DNA of 64,000 nucleotides, from positions 6,324,001 through 6,388,000 of the forward strand of contig OZ245942.1 of assembly GCA_965230065.1 (NCBI GenBank), given 5' to 3'. Made by a program: the position numbers and the translations under genes. Positions 33,225 to 42,657 of the stretch are shown here, in pieces (positions within the stretch are counted from its first letter, which is position 1; each line of letters begins with the position of its first letter). This DNA is from G965230065 sp965230065 (GTDB lineage: Bacteria > Bacteroidota > Bacteroidia > Cytophagales > Cyclobacteriaceae). Below the pieces are notes generated by a model. It worked only from the letters and a program-made list of their open reading frames with translations, did no database searches and was not told the DNA's origin.

Positions 33225-34592
33225 TTACTTTATTTCAGGAGTATCCAAATCGGCCAGGGCGTTTTCAATTTCCTGCTCTGTCAGTTCATGTTCTACCAAT
33301 TTTCCAGATAGGTAATCTTCATAAGCGGCCATATCAAAATTACCATGCCCGCACAAATTGAAAAGAATGGTCTTGGCAGCACCTTCTTTCTTGGCCTGTT
33401 CGGCCTCGGCTATCACTGTGGCAATTGCGTGATTGGCTTCCGGAGCTGGAATTATGCCTTCAGTTTGGGCAAATAAAATACCTGCTTCAAAACATTCTAA
33501 CTGATGATGTGACCGAGCCTCTATCAACTTATCTTTCAACAACTGGCTTACCACCACGCCCGCCCCATGATAACGCAAGCCCCCGGCATGAATGGGTGCG
33601 GGAACAAAATTATGTCCGAGCGTATACATGGGTAATAGCGGGGTCATGCCCACAGTATCTCCGAAATCATAACGGAATACGCCTTTTGTGAGCTTTGGGC
33701 AGGAAGCTGGTTCACTGGCAATACAACGGATATTTTTCCCTTCCGTAAGGTTATACCGCAAAAAAGGAAAACTTAGTCCGGCAAAATTAGACCCGCCACC
33801 AAAAGGCGCGACCACAATATCGGGAAAGTCCCCTGCTTTTTCCATTTGTTTGATGGCTTCCTCCCCAATGATAGTTTGGTGCATCAGTACGTGGTTCAGC
33901 ACACTGCCCAAAGAGTATTTTGTGTGCTCATCAGTAGCAGCCCTTTCTACCGCTTCAGATATGGCAATGCCCAGGCTTCCGGGTGAATCGGGGTTTTGTG
34001 CCAAAATTTGTTTGCCTGCTTCTGTTTGGGTACTGGGAGAAGCAATCACATTGGCACCCCAGGTGTTCATCATCAGCTTACGGTAAGGCTTTTGGTTATA
34101 GCTGATTTTCACCATATACACCTCGCACTCCATACCGAAATGCTTGCAGGCAAAACTCAGGGCACTCCCCCACTGTCCGGCCCCGGTTTCTGTGGTAATA
34201 CGCTTTACGCCTTCCTGCTTGTTGTAATAAGCCTGAGGAACGGCTGTATTTGGTTTATGCGAACCAGAAGGGCTGACCCCTTCATATTTGTAATAAATTT
34301 TTGCAGGGGTATCCAAGGCTTTCTCAAGGCCGTAAGCCCGGTAAAGGGGTGCAGGCCGCCATAGTGTATAAATGTCCCTGACTTCATCGGGTATGTCTAT
34401 GAATTTATCTGTACTTACTTCCTGTTTGATCAGCTCCATCGGAAACAGCGGAGCCAGCGCATCCGGGCCAATGGGTTCTTTAGTACCCGGGTGCAGCGGA
34501 GGTAAAGGTTTATTGGGCATATCCGCCACAATGTTGTACCATTTGTCAGGAATTTCCTGCTCGGTCAGCAGAATTTTTCTTTGTTTGCTCAT
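33225..34592 (-). CDS. TrpB2-type tryptophan synthase beta-like PLP enzyme
   Basis: A 455-residue PLP enzyme. The start QRKILLTEQEIPDKWYNI and the insert before the active site are typical of the TrpB2 subgroup; the PLP lysine is in GSHKPNTA, and the phosphate loop is APFGGGSNFAG. TrpB2 can make Trp from indole and Ser, or act without TrpA; no other trp gene is nearby, so it may salvage indole or act on other substrates. Length is normal for TrpB2 and about 50 residues more than TrpB1. Confidence 0.93.
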   Translation of the reverse strand: MSKQRKILLTEQEIPDKWYNIVADMPNKPLPPLHPGTKEPIGPDALAPLFPMELIKQEVSTDKFIDIPDEVRDIYTLWRPAPLYRAYGLEKALDTPAKIYYKYEGVSPSGSHKPNTAVPQAYYNKQEGVKRITTETGAGQWGSALSFACKHFGMECEVYMVKISYNQKPYRKLMMNTWGANVIASPSTQTEAGKQILAQNPDSPGSLGIAISEAVERAATDEHTKYSLGSVLNHVLMHQTIIGEEAIKQMEKAGDFPDIVVAPFGGGSNFAGLSFPFLRYNLTEGKNIRCIASEPASCPKLTKGVFRYDFGDTVGMTPLLPMYTLGHNFVPAPIHAGGLRYHGAGVVVSQLLKDKLIEARSHHQLECFEAGILFAQTEGIIPAPEANHAIATVIAEAEQAKKEGAAKTILFNLCGHGNFDMAAYEDYLSGKLVEHELTEQEIENALADLDTPEIK

Positions 34593-34618
34593 AGTTTAGG
34601 GTTATTGTAGTAAGTTAT

Positions 34619-35821
34619 TTATTTGTTTTTCTTTTCTTTCTCCATGGCTTCTTCATTTACTTCCAGTCCTAGCCCGGGTTCCTGGGGAATGTAAAGGTAT
34701 CCGTCCTTAAAGGTGAAATAATTATGAAAAAGGTGGTTCAGCCCCAACTCTTCCCGCTTTCCGGCATATTCCTGTACCCTTGCCGCATTCGGAATAGAAG
34801 CCACGAGTTGTAAACTGGCCGCAGTGGCCAGCATGGGGCGGGCATTGTGTACCATGATGGGCCTGTCAAACGCATGGGCTATATCAGCTACTTTTTTGCA
34901 TTCGGTTAGCCCGGCACATTTTATCAAATCTGCATTGATAACATCTACATTACCAATCGTAATCAAATCCCGCATTTGCCATTTGTTGAACTCGTGCTCC
35001 CCGGCCAAAACCGGAATGTCCAGGGCTTCTACCACCTGGCTAAGTCCGGCATAATTCAGATAAGACACGGGTTCTTCAACCGCTGCAATGTTGAAATGCT
35101 CATACAGTTTTTTTGCCATCGTAATGGCTTTGGCGGGTGTGTACCCATTGTTAAAATCCACAAACAGCTCAATATCATCCCCAATGGCATTGCGCACTTC
35201 CTTGATAATATCAAAGGTTGGATCAGGGTCAGGATCAATATTCAGTTGCCTGATTTGCATTCTTGCTTTTACGGTTTTGTAGCCTTTCGCTACAAAGTCA
35301 GCACCTACTTCGGCCATTTCTTTTGGCGAACGGTACCCGCCGCTGGCACTACGTCCATAACTTCCGTATACCCGCACTTTCTCTACCCGGTTGCCGCCCA
35401 GTAACTTGTAAACAGGCTGATTCAATAGCTTGCCTTTCAAGTCCCACAACGCATTGTCTACCCCCGCAATCGCTCCGGGCAGCAGTCCGGTGGTTCCGGC
35501 ATCTTCTCCTTTAAAAAACATGCGCATCCACAAGTATTCAGAATTGAAAGGGTCATGCCCAAGCAATTCATCTTTGCAAATTTCATCAATAAGCTTTGCT
35601 ACCAGTTCTGGATGGTCATGGTCTCCCTCACCCCAGCCGGAAACCCCGGCGTCCGTCTCTACTTTGACAAAAGTGGCTTTCCTGAACACATAAGGTTTAA
35701 CATCGGTAATCTTTACGGTATCGGGAGGCTTGATGTACTGGTCCCTAAGTGAAGAAGCGCCCAGCATGGGAATGCCCATGGCAGAAAGTTTGAGGAAGTT
35801 TTTGCGCGAAATCTTTGTCAT
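34619..35821 (-). CDS. Mandelate racemase/muconate lactonizing enzyme (enolase superfamily)
   Basis: A 400-residue enzyme. The N-terminus (SRKNFLKLSAMGIPMLGASS) resembles a Tat-type or hydrophobic export signal. Superfamily residues: Lys in TVKARMQIRQ, metal ligands in VDFNNGY, AVEEPVSY and VLAGEHEF, and the late His in MVHNARP. This pattern suggests a sugar-acid dehydratase of the galactonate/mandelate racemase group, possibly periplasmic; the substrate is unknown. It follows msrA by 5 bp and is probably co-transcribed, with no obvious functional link. Confidence 0.85.
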   Translation of the reverse strand: MTKISRKNFLKLSAMGIPMLGASSLRDQYIKPPDTVKITDVKPYVFRKATFVKVETDAGVSGWGEGDHDHPELVAKLIDEICKDELLGHDPFNSEYLWMRMFFKGEDAGTTGLLPGAIAGVDNALWDLKGKLLNQPVYKLLGGNRVEKVRVYGSYGRSASGGYRSPKEMAEVGADFVAKGYKTVKARMQIRQLNIDPDPDPTFDIIKEVRNAIGDDIELFVDFNNGYTPAKAITMAKKLYEHFNIAAVEEPVSYLNYAGLSQVVEALDIPVLAGEHEFNKWQMRDLITIGNVDVINADLIKCAGLTECKKVADIAHAFDRPIMVHNARPMLATAASLQLVASIPNAARVQEYAGKREELGLNHLFHNYFTFKDGYLYIPQEPGLGLEVNEEAMEKEKKNK

Positions 35822-35826
35822 TAAAA

Positions 35827-36369
35827 TCAGAATTCAGCTTTTTCTTTCAGTTTGTCTTTAAACACTTTTTTGAACTTATCTACCTTCGGCCGGATCAGCA
35901 TTGCACAATAAGGCTGAGACGGATTATTATTGAAATAATTTTGGTGGTAATCTTCAGCTTCGTAAAAATTAATCAGCGGGGATATTTCTGTTACAATAGG
36001 AGCATCAAAGGCATCGGATGCATCCAGTTCTTTCTTAAACTTCTCAGCCAGTTTCTTTTGTTCTTCATTATGGTAAAAAATAGCAGAGCGATATTGAGTA
36101 CCCACATCATTGCCTTGCCGGTTGAGGGTAGTAGGATCGTGCGTCTGCCAAAATACTTCCAGTAGTTCGGTGAATGAGATAACTTCAGGGTCATATGTAA
36201 TTTGCGCCACCTCGGCATGACCGGTATTTCCATTACACACTTCCCTATAGGCCGGGTTTTTAATATGCCCGCCGGAATAACCGGAAATTACAGACTCCAC
36301 ACCTTTCAAATTCAAAAAAACGGCTTCTACACACCAGAAGCACCCTGCACCAAATGTTGCTGTTTCCAT
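35827..36369 (-). CDS. msrA: Peptide methionine (S)-S-oxide reductase
   Basis: A 180-residue MsrA that repairs oxidised methionine. Catalytic GCFWC (Cys10), EVFWQTHDPTTLNRQGNDVGTQYRS region, YHQNYF and a resolving Cys in PYCAML are present. There is no signal peptide, so it should be cytoplasmic. It is the first gene of a two-gene unit with the enolase-superfamily gene (5-bp gap). Confidence 0.96.
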   Translation of the reverse strand: METATFGAGCFWCVEAVFLNLKGVESVISGYSGGHIKNPAYREVCNGNTGHAEVAQITYDPEVISFTELLEVFWQTHDPTTLNRQGNDVGTQYRSAIFYHNEEQKKLAEKFKKELDASDAFDAPIVTEISPLINFYEAEDYHQNYFNNNPSQPYCAMLIRPKVDKFKKVFKDKLKEKAEF

Positions 36370-36561
36370 AGTTCTATCATTTATTGATGTTCTCAGAAAT
36401 ACAAAATAATTACTGGTAAAAACGCTTACCTGCGAGTGCAGGTTGTTTTACTTCCTGTAAAACCTTTATATTTAAACCGAAAGTAAATCAATGTGACCCA
36501 ATATAAGCATTTGCTACGATTTCTCTTTAACTTACTAAATATTGAAAAAAACAACTAATTT

Positions 36562-37374
36562 ATGAAACTACATGTTTGGAGTTATTTCACCCTGGCATTG
36601 TTTGCAATGAATATGAACGCCTGTCGGCAACAACAATATGCAGTGGGTGAGTCTACATCCGAAGCTATCCGGTCTAACCTTCCTTATGAAATCTATGAAA
36701 TACGAAAGACCAGTGGTGACTGCCAGGCACCTGAATCCCCATGTGTCATTTTGAGCGTAATGTACCCCAGGGTTAGCTCAGGCAGTGAAGCCGCCCAGGA
36801 TAAAATTAATAATTATATCACAGGAGTGGTAGCTGAAAAGATGCAGCAATACTCCGGCGAAAAGCAGACAGACACCAACAACCTGGATAGTTTAGGTGAT
36901 GTTTTCATCAGTCGTTTTAATCAAACATTGACCGATTTCCCTGATTACAAACACAGATGGTCCTATAATTTGGAAGGTTCCATAGCCTTCGATTCCCTAA
37001 ACATCATCACAATAGAGTTTAATTTATTTTCCTACACCGGAGGGGCACATCCCAATGCCCAGGTAATTTATAACAGCTTTGATGATGAAAGTGGGAAGCG
37101 GTTGGCATTGGCCGAGGTTGTAACTGATGTTGATAAACTCAAGGAGCTTGCTGAAAAAAAATTCAGGCAACAAAAAAAACTCGGACAGCATGCAAATTTG
37201 AACGAAGCAGGTTATATGTTTGAAAACAATCAATTTACATTAAACGATAATTTTGGGATATTGAAAGAAGGTATCATTTTTTATTACAATGACTACGAAA
37301 TTGCTCCTTATGCAATGGGGCCTACTGAAATTTTGATTTCGTATGAGGAGGTGGGTGATTTATTGAAATTGTAA
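36562..37374 (+). CDS. DUF4163/DUF3298 lipoprotein (RsiV-like)
   Basis: A 270-residue exported lipoprotein; the signal ends at NACRQ (lipobox AFAMNMNAC-like, Cys near residue 21). The domain pair DUF4163 (about 50-150) and DUF3298 (about 160-265) is recognised by ITIEFNLFSYTGGAHPNAQ and NFGILKEGIIFYYNDYEIAPYAMGP. This pair forms the lysozyme-binding extracellular part of RsiV in Firmicutes; in Bacteroidota the free lipoprotein form is common and of unknown function. Single gene, 98 bp before the acyltransferase. Confidence 0.85.
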   Translation: MKLHVWSYFTLALFAMNMNACRQQQYAVGESTSEAIRSNLPYEIYEIRKTSGDCQAPESPCVILSVMYPRVSSGSEAAQDKINNYITGVVAEKMQQYSGEKQTDTNNLDSLGDVFISRFNQTLTDFPDYKHRWSYNLEGSIAFDSLNIITIEFNLFSYTGGAHPNAQVIYNSFDDESGKRLALAEVVTDVDKLKELAEKKFRQQKKLGQHANLNEAGYMFENNQFTLNDNFGILKEGIIFYYNDYEIAPYAMGPTEILISYEEVGDLLKL

Positions 37375-37471
37375 ATTTGTTTTGTGTATTGAGTTTGATG
37401 TTTCATGTTTAGTGTTTGTTGTTTTATCTTTTCCAAATTACAAGAACTATTAACTATTAACCAACACCTAA

Positions 37472-38413
37472 ATGGGCTCGTCACCTAAGTGGTCAAAAAA
37501 AATAAAATATAAGATCTTGTATTGGTTCATCAGGGTTTTGATTGCCATTGCGGGACGCATTCCCAGAAAAGTACTATTAGGCTTGGGAAGCTTGCTGGGA
37601 AAAACCGCTTACCAATTCATGCACCAAACCCGTGAGAAAACCATTAAGCACCTTACAATGGCTTATGAAAATGACTTGAATGCCCATGACATTGCCGGCC
37701 TTTCCCGCAAAGTTTTTATCAACCTAGGCAAAAATGGCATGGATACGATCAGGGCATTTAGTTATAAAAAACTGGCCCAACTTGAATCCATAACACAGGT
37801 AGAAGGCATTGAAAATTTTGACAAAGCATTAGCTGAGGGTAAGGGAATTATTGCCCTGGCATGCCACCGGGGCGCTTTTGAGCTGATCGCCGATGTAATG
37901 ACGCTCAGGGGCTACAAAACCAACGTAATGGGGGCCGCCTTACAAAACAAAAAGATGGACGAATTATTGGTAAGTTACCGCACAGCCAAGGGTGCCAAAT
38001 ATTTTCAGGTAGGGAAAGACACCCTCTCGGTGGTAAAAGCCCTCAAAAAGGGAGAAGTGGTGGCTATTCTGATAGATCAGGACAAAAAAAAGGTGAAGGG
38101 TACATTTGTTAATTTTTATGACAAGCCTGCCTATACACCCATTGGGGCTGCCGTACTGGCCCTGAAAACCGGGGCCACCGTAGTACCAACAGCCATCCAC
38201 AGACAGGCTGACGATACCCATTTAATTACTTTTCTGCCTGCTATAAATTTGGTCAGGACCGGTAACGAAGAACAAGAAATTAAAGCCAACACACAACTTT
38301 TCACCCGCTATATAGAAACTTTCGTCCGCGAAGTACCCGAAGAGTGGGTATGGATGCACGAACGCTGGAAACACAGTCCCGAACAAGTTACAGATTATGC
38401 GGAAGCCACTTAA
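37472..38413 (+). CDS. LpxL/HtrB-family lipid A acyltransferase
   Basis: A 313-residue inner-membrane acyltransferase. An N-terminal helix (ILYWFIRVLIAIAGRIP) is followed by the HxxxxD/E-type motif CHRGAFELI, the GxxVAILIDQD block and PTAIHRQADDTH, then WVWMHERWK, which is a family hallmark near the C-terminus. It should add secondary acyl chains to lipid A or a related Bacteroidota lipid. The Usp gene follows 21 bp downstream. Confidence 0.9.
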   Translation: MGSSPKWSKKIKYKILYWFIRVLIAIAGRIPRKVLLGLGSLLGKTAYQFMHQTREKTIKHLTMAYENDLNAHDIAGLSRKVFINLGKNGMDTIRAFSYKKLAQLESITQVEGIENFDKALAEGKGIIALACHRGAFELIADVMTLRGYKTNVMGAALQNKKMDELLVSYRTAKGAKYFQVGKDTLSVVKALKKGEVVAILIDQDKKKVKGTFVNFYDKPAYTPIGAAVLALKTGATVVPTAIHRQADDTHLITFLPAINLVRTGNEEQEIKANTQLFTRYIETFVREVPEEWVWMHERWKHSPEQVTDYAEAT

Positions 38414-38434
38414 CACTATTTAATTTACACGATT

Positions 38435-39274
38435 ATGAAAATCCTTTGCCCGGTAGATTTTTCTGAAAATGCCTTGAATGCTGTTGAGTTTGCCAGCAAC
38501 ATTGCAAAAAAGCACCATGCAGCCCTCACATTAATCCACGTTTATACCGAAAAGGAATTTGAGGAGATATTATCAAAAGAACACGCCAAAGAGCAGCAGT
38601 TAGACCTGAAAAATGTAGCCGAACACGCCGAAACCATGCTGGAAAGGCTGGTAGATGAAGTAAACAAATGGCAACGGAACCACCGCTGCGATTACCATCT
38701 TACGTATGGCTCTGTAGAACCTCAAATTATCGATTACACCAAAGAAAATGAGTATGACCTGGTCGTAATTGGTATCAAGGGCCTCAATGATGCTTTTGAG
38801 CGGTATGTTGGAAGTACTACCATCCAAATTATGGAAAAAGTACCGTGCCCGGTGCTGGCTGTGCCCAAAGAAGCCACTTACCAGGATTTTAGGAAAGTAG
38901 TGTACGCCACCGACTACCAGGAAGAAGACAAAGATGCACTAAAGCAACTTATTTCACTCGTCAAACCCTTCCGGCCTGAAATTTCCATTGTACACCTTTA
39001 TAAAAAAGACAGTTTGCTGGAAGAAGCAACCTACCAAAGCTTTGTAGATGAAATGAACTCTTATTTTCCGGATGAAAACCTTAATTTTTTGCATGAACCT
39101 GCAAAAAAATCTACTTACCTGGCTATTCACGAATATATCATCCACCATGATGCCGACATGTTGGCCCTGCTCCATCATCACCAAAGTTTTATCGAGCGCA
39201 TTATCTCTGCCAATACCACTCAGGAAATTGCTTATGCTGCCACTTATCCGGTAATAATTTTTAAGGATAGGTAA
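38435..39274 (+). CDS. Tandem universal stress protein
   Basis: A 279-residue cytoplasmic protein with two UspA-like domains (about 1-145 and 148-279). Domain 1 begins MKILCPVDFSENALNAVEFA and contains LVVIGIKG followed by VGSTTIQIMEKVPCPVLAVP, the usual ATP-binding G-x2-G-x9-G(S/T) region. Domain 2 is divergent and lacks a clear ATP loop. Role: stress or energy-status response, by family. It converges with the GH32 gene (15-bp gap). Confidence 0.92.
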   Translation: MKILCPVDFSENALNAVEFASNIAKKHHAALTLIHVYTEKEFEEILSKEHAKEQQLDLKNVAEHAETMLERLVDEVNKWQRNHRCDYHLTYGSVEPQIIDYTKENEYDLVVIGIKGLNDAFERYVGSTTIQIMEKVPCPVLAVPKEATYQDFRKVVYATDYQEEDKDALKQLISLVKPFRPEISIVHLYKKDSLLEEATYQSFVDEMNSYFPDENLNFLHEPAKKSTYLAIHEYIIHHDADMLALLHHHQSFIERIISANTTQEIAYAATYPVIIFKDR

Positions 39275-39289
39275 ATTCTCTTATCAACT

Positions 39290-40912
39290 TTATCCTCCTA
39301 AGCTTTTTGCAGTCAGTGAACTTGACTTTTCCCAAATTGAATTGAGCTTCCATACATCCAATGATATTAGTGATACTTCACCACCAATGGCATACAATTC
39401 AACCTGGTCCTCATTTTCGTCAGGAAAGATGCGGAAACTCATGGTTTTGTAGCCTTCATTGCCAAACACTTCTACCGATGATTTATCTACAAAGATGTGG
39501 AGCTTCACTCGACTATCGTCAGTAGGCATAAGTGTGGCAGACTTCACGGGAAAGGCCTCGTGAAATGAGACGTTTCCAGAGTTGGTGCGGTCAACAAAAA
39601 GTGACTGTGCGGCAACATCATATCCAATCACCGTTTCCTGTTCTTCCCCTTTGAATACCAGCAAACCAAATTCGGTTACCTCTGAAAGCCCGGTAACACT
39701 ATCCGCTTTATATTCAAACTCAGCGATAATTTCCAAAGAACTGCCCGATACAATAGCATTGTTGGTAGTGCTTTTTTCACCAACTTTAATATTATCGAAA
39801 TGCTGATGGGCTGTTCTGAGTTGTTGAAGCTCAGAAACTGGTTTTTGCACTACACGCAAGCCTTCCGGAAATTCACGCAATTTAAATTCACGCGCCAGCG
39901 ATTGGGCACTTCTCCATCCTGAAGTGGGGATATCATTGGCATATTTCCAGTTATTGAACCATCCGATACCCATTCTTCGTTCATCGGGCATGTTGTTCCA
40001 GGTTACGGCTGCATAAAAGTCAGGGCCATCGTCCAGGGTAAATACACGGTCTGCCGGATTGTCGTTGGTGAAGCGGGTTCCATCAAAATCACCTACAAAG
40101 TATTGCATATCAGAGCCCTGTGCTTTGCCCAAGGATACCAGCAATACCCATTTGCTCCCGGCTGAGTTTTCTACAGGAAGCTCAAACAGGTCGGGGCATT
40201 CCCAAATTCCGGTAGTATCCCCCTGCGGCCCAAAATCACTTAAATGCTTCCAGTTGGTAAGGTTATCAGAGCTGTAAAATTGCACTTTTTTCTCTTTTGG
40301 CAATGCCACGGCCATTACCCATTGTTCTGTTGCTTCGTACCAAAAAACCTTTGGGTCGCGAAAATCCCGCTTCCCCAGATCAATTACCGGGTTTTTGTCA
40401 TATTTCTGAAAAGTCTGCCCCTGGTCATGGCTCACAGCGATGTCCTGGTTTTGCAGAGGGGGCAAATGAGCCGTGTAAATGGCTACCATGCAAGAATCAT
40501 CTTCACAAAGCCCGGAAGTATTGTGGTCAACGACAGCACTTCCAGAGAAAATCATGGTACTGTCTGCATCTATTTCAATAGCTACGGGCAGTTCTTTCCA
40601 ATGCACCAGGTCTTTGGTCACGGCATGTCCCCAGCTCATATTGCCCCATTTCGTGCCCTTGGGGTTGTATTGATAATAAAGATGATATTCTCCCTGAAAA
40701 TACACCAGCCCATTCGGGTCGTTCATCCAGTTTTCTTTTGGGCTGAAATGATAAGCCAGGCGGTATTGCTGTTGATAAGCCGAATCTATAATTATGGTTT
40801 CCTCTGGCTTGCCTGCTTCTTCTTTTTCTGTTTGGGTAGCGCAGGCCCCCAGACAAATGAAAGTCCAAATTCCTATTAAAAGACAGGAAGTTGATTTTTT
40901 ACTGTTTTGCAT
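39290..40912 (-). CDS. Glycoside hydrolase family 32 lipoprotein (fructan/levan hydrolase)
   Basis: A 540-residue secreted lipoprotein (lipobox LGAC). The GH32 five-blade propeller carries WMNDPNG (nucleophile Asp), KRDFRDPK (transition-state Asp) and ECPDLF (acid/base Glu); a C-terminal beta-sandwich includes VEVFGNEG. It should cleave beta-fructosides (levan, inulin or sucrose) at the cell surface. It is divergent from the sugar kinase side but lies in one run with an EamA transporter and a DeoR regulator, which supports a fructan locus. Confidence 0.95.
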   Translation of the reverse strand: MQNSKKSTSCLLIGIWTFICLGACATQTEKEEAGKPEETIIIDSAYQQQYRLAYHFSPKENWMNDPNGLVYFQGEYHLYYQYNPKGTKWGNMSWGHAVTKDLVHWKELPVAIEIDADSTMIFSGSAVVDHNTSGLCEDDSCMVAIYTAHLPPLQNQDIAVSHDQGQTFQKYDKNPVIDLGKRDFRDPKVFWYEATEQWVMAVALPKEKKVQFYSSDNLTNWKHLSDFGPQGDTTGIWECPDLFELPVENSAGSKWVLLVSLGKAQGSDMQYFVGDFDGTRFTNDNPADRVFTLDDGPDFYAAVTWNNMPDERRMGIGWFNNWKYANDIPTSGWRSAQSLAREFKLREFPEGLRVVQKPVSELQQLRTAHQHFDNIKVGEKSTTNNAIVSGSSLEIIAEFEYKADSVTGLSEVTEFGLLVFKGEEQETVIGYDVAAQSLFVDRTNSGNVSFHEAFPVKSATLMPTDDSRVKLHIFVDKSSVEVFGNEGYKTMSFRIFPDENEDQVELYAIGGEVSLISLDVWKLNSIWEKSSSLTAKSLGG

Positions 40913-40939
40913 TTTTAAGTAGATAATAAGCTGAAGAAT

Positions 40940-41818
40940 CTATTGTACCAGAATTAAAACCACACCCAATACCATCACAAGGGTCCCGAAAAGTTTGTAT
41001 TTCATATTTGTTTCCCTAAAAATACGATGGCCCAGCAAGATATTCAAAAGTGCAGACAACTGAAAAACAGCCAGTGAATATCCCAGTAACTTTTTTTCAA
41101 ATACCAAAAGCGTAAATAGTTGTGTCAGCAAAAAGAAGAAGGCCAACCCCAAACAGTTTGCCTTTTCCTTCTTCAATATTGCAAAATTTTTCCTAAGCTT
41201 TTGTTTACTAATGGCTACAATTACAATAACCAGAATTGTGCTGCCTCCCAATAAACTCCAGAACAAAAGGGTAATGAACGGCGATGAATGCAGGATAGAT
41301 TCCTTAAGGTACACCACCGAAACAGAGTACAAAAAAATGGCCGTGAGCCGATACCAAAAACCTCTAGACTTCAGCATTCTTTGCATGCCTACATCTGCCC
41401 AGGAAAACCGTGGGTCATAATTGAGCAATAAGCTTCCGGCAATCACGATAAAAATCCCCACCAGCCCCAATGTTGTAGGAAATTCCTGCAAAAGTAAAGC
41501 TGCCGTAACCGTAGCTACCACAGGCTTGTAGGCATTAAGCGGTCCAAATACCGACAGCTCTATTTCACTCAGGGACTTGACGGAAAATACATTCCCCACT
41601 GCATCAATAGCCGAAGCCAACAGAATACTGGTCCAGAATGCTTGCCCTAATACTGGCAATGGCAAAAAAATCAGGGTTATACCACTCAAAACAGCGAGCA
41701 AAATATACGCAGCCAAAACCACAAACAATGCACCTGCATGACGGTTGGTCAATTTTTTTTGAAAGACATTGGTGAATGGATTTGCCAATATCCGCCCTAA
41801 AAAGTAGAAATATTCCAT
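40940..41818 (-). CDS. EamA/DMT-family transporter
   Basis: A 292-residue inner-membrane protein with ten predicted helices in two EamA-like halves (about 1-135 and 155-292). It has no signal peptide, and the substrate cannot be read from the sequence. Its place between the DeoR regulator (10-bp gap) and the GH32 gene (27-bp gap) suggests import or export of a sugar-related metabolite within the same operon. Confidence 0.85.
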   Translation of the reverse strand: MEYFYFLGRILANPFTNVFQKKLTNRHAGALFVVLAAYILLAVLSGITLIFLPLPVLGQAFWTSILLASAIDAVGNVFSVKSLSEIELSVFGPLNAYKPVVATVTAALLLQEFPTTLGLVGIFIVIAGSLLLNYDPRFSWADVGMQRMLKSRGFWYRLTAIFLYSVSVVYLKESILHSSPFITLLFWSLLGGSTILVIVIVAISKQKLRKNFAILKKEKANCLGLAFFFLLTQLFTLLVFEKKLLGYSLAVFQLSALLNILLGHRIFRETNMKYKLFGTLVMVLGVVLILVQ

Positions 41819-41828
41819 GCGGTTTGAT

Positions 41829-42581
41829 TTAGAAAATCACCTGAATACCCAATGGGTCATACAATTTCCTGTATTTTGGGTTGAGCTTTTCGTCGGTTAC
41901 CAACACATCTACTTTATCCATCTCCTCCACAATATATGGTTCGGCTGTTTCCAGTTTATCTGAAGTAGCCAGTGCCAATACCTGATTGGCGGAATGAATC
42001 ATTGCCGTCTTCACCTGCGCTTCTTCCCTCATGGGCAGCGTAATGCCAATTTGGGAATGCAAACTGCAAATGCCCAGCATCAAAATATCAGCCCTGATTT
42101 TTCGAACCGCCTCAATCACTTCCAGCCCTGTGGTGGCCTGAGAATCTTTCATCAGTTTTCCTCCCAGTAATATCACTTCTGCTGACGGATGATGTAATAG
42201 CTCTGAGGCTACGGGCAAACTGTTGGTAAACACTGTTATCTCCAAATGCGCTGGCAGTTGCCGCGCCAATAGTTGATTGGTAGTTCCGCCATCGAGGAAA
42301 ATTACCTGCCCCTGCTGTACGAATTTTAGTGCTTTAGCAACGATGTGTTGTTTATCAGCCTGTGACAAATTCACTCTTTCGTCAAAGTTAAAAGGAACCG
42401 GGGATCGTGGAATGGCACCACCGTGTACTTTGCGAATTTGTCCACTTTCGGCCAGTTCGCGTAAATCACGGCGAATGGTGTCTTCCGAGACCATTAATTC
42501 CATGCTCAGGTCATTGGAAAGCACTTTGTTGTTTAACCGAAGCTTGTCCAGAATAAATTGGTGACGCTCATTTTTCAACAT
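41829..42581 (-). CDS. DeoR/GlpR-family transcription regulator
   Basis: A 250-residue regulator. The N-terminal HTH (residues 1-60; ILDKLRLNNKVLSNDLSMELMVSEDTIRRDLRELAESGQIRKVHGGA) is the DeoR signature, followed by the sugar-phosphate sensor domain with FLDGGTTNQLLARQLP and VILLGGKLMKDSQATTG. Such proteins repress sugar genes until a phosphorylated sugar binds. It heads the minus-strand unit (regulator, EamA, GH32) and faces the HAD gene divergently. A candidate operator lies between them. Confidence 0.93.
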   Translation of the reverse strand: MLKNERHQFILDKLRLNNKVLSNDLSMELMVSEDTIRRDLRELAESGQIRKVHGGAIPRSPVPFNFDERVNLSQADKQHIVAKALKFVQQGQVIFLDGGTTNQLLARQLPAHLEITVFTNSLPVASELLHHPSAEVILLGGKLMKDSQATTGLEVIEAVRKIRADILMLGICSLHSQIGITLPMREEAQVKTAMIHSANQVLALATSDKLETAEPYIVEEMDKVDVLVTDEKLNPKYRKLYDPLGIQVIF

Positions 42582-42583
42582 AA

Positions 42584-42615
42584 ATTTGCATGTTTATTCT
42601 TGTTTATGCGCAAAT
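42584..42615. promoter_or_regulatory. Candidate DeoR operator
   Basis: The gap between the DeoR and HAD genes holds an inverted pair, ATTTGCAT (42584-42591) and ATGCGCAAAT (42606-42615), and direct repeats TGTTTATTC (42591) and TGTTTATGC (42601) one helical turn apart. It overlaps the -33 region of the HAD promoter. Assignment to DeoR is inference from position. Confidence 0.5.
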
Positions 42616-42628
42616 ATTCTTATTTTTG
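42600..42628 (+). promoter_or_regulatory. Bacteroidota promoter for HAD-SemiSWEET unit
   Basis: TTG (42600-42602), an 18-bp spacer and TATTTTTG (42621-42628) match the -33/-7 consensus. The -7 box lies 29 bp before the HAD ATG. The candidate operator overlaps the -33 box, so repressor binding would block it. Confidence 0.6.
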
Positions 42629-42657
42629 TGGTAATATTCAATAAAACAAGACAAAAC

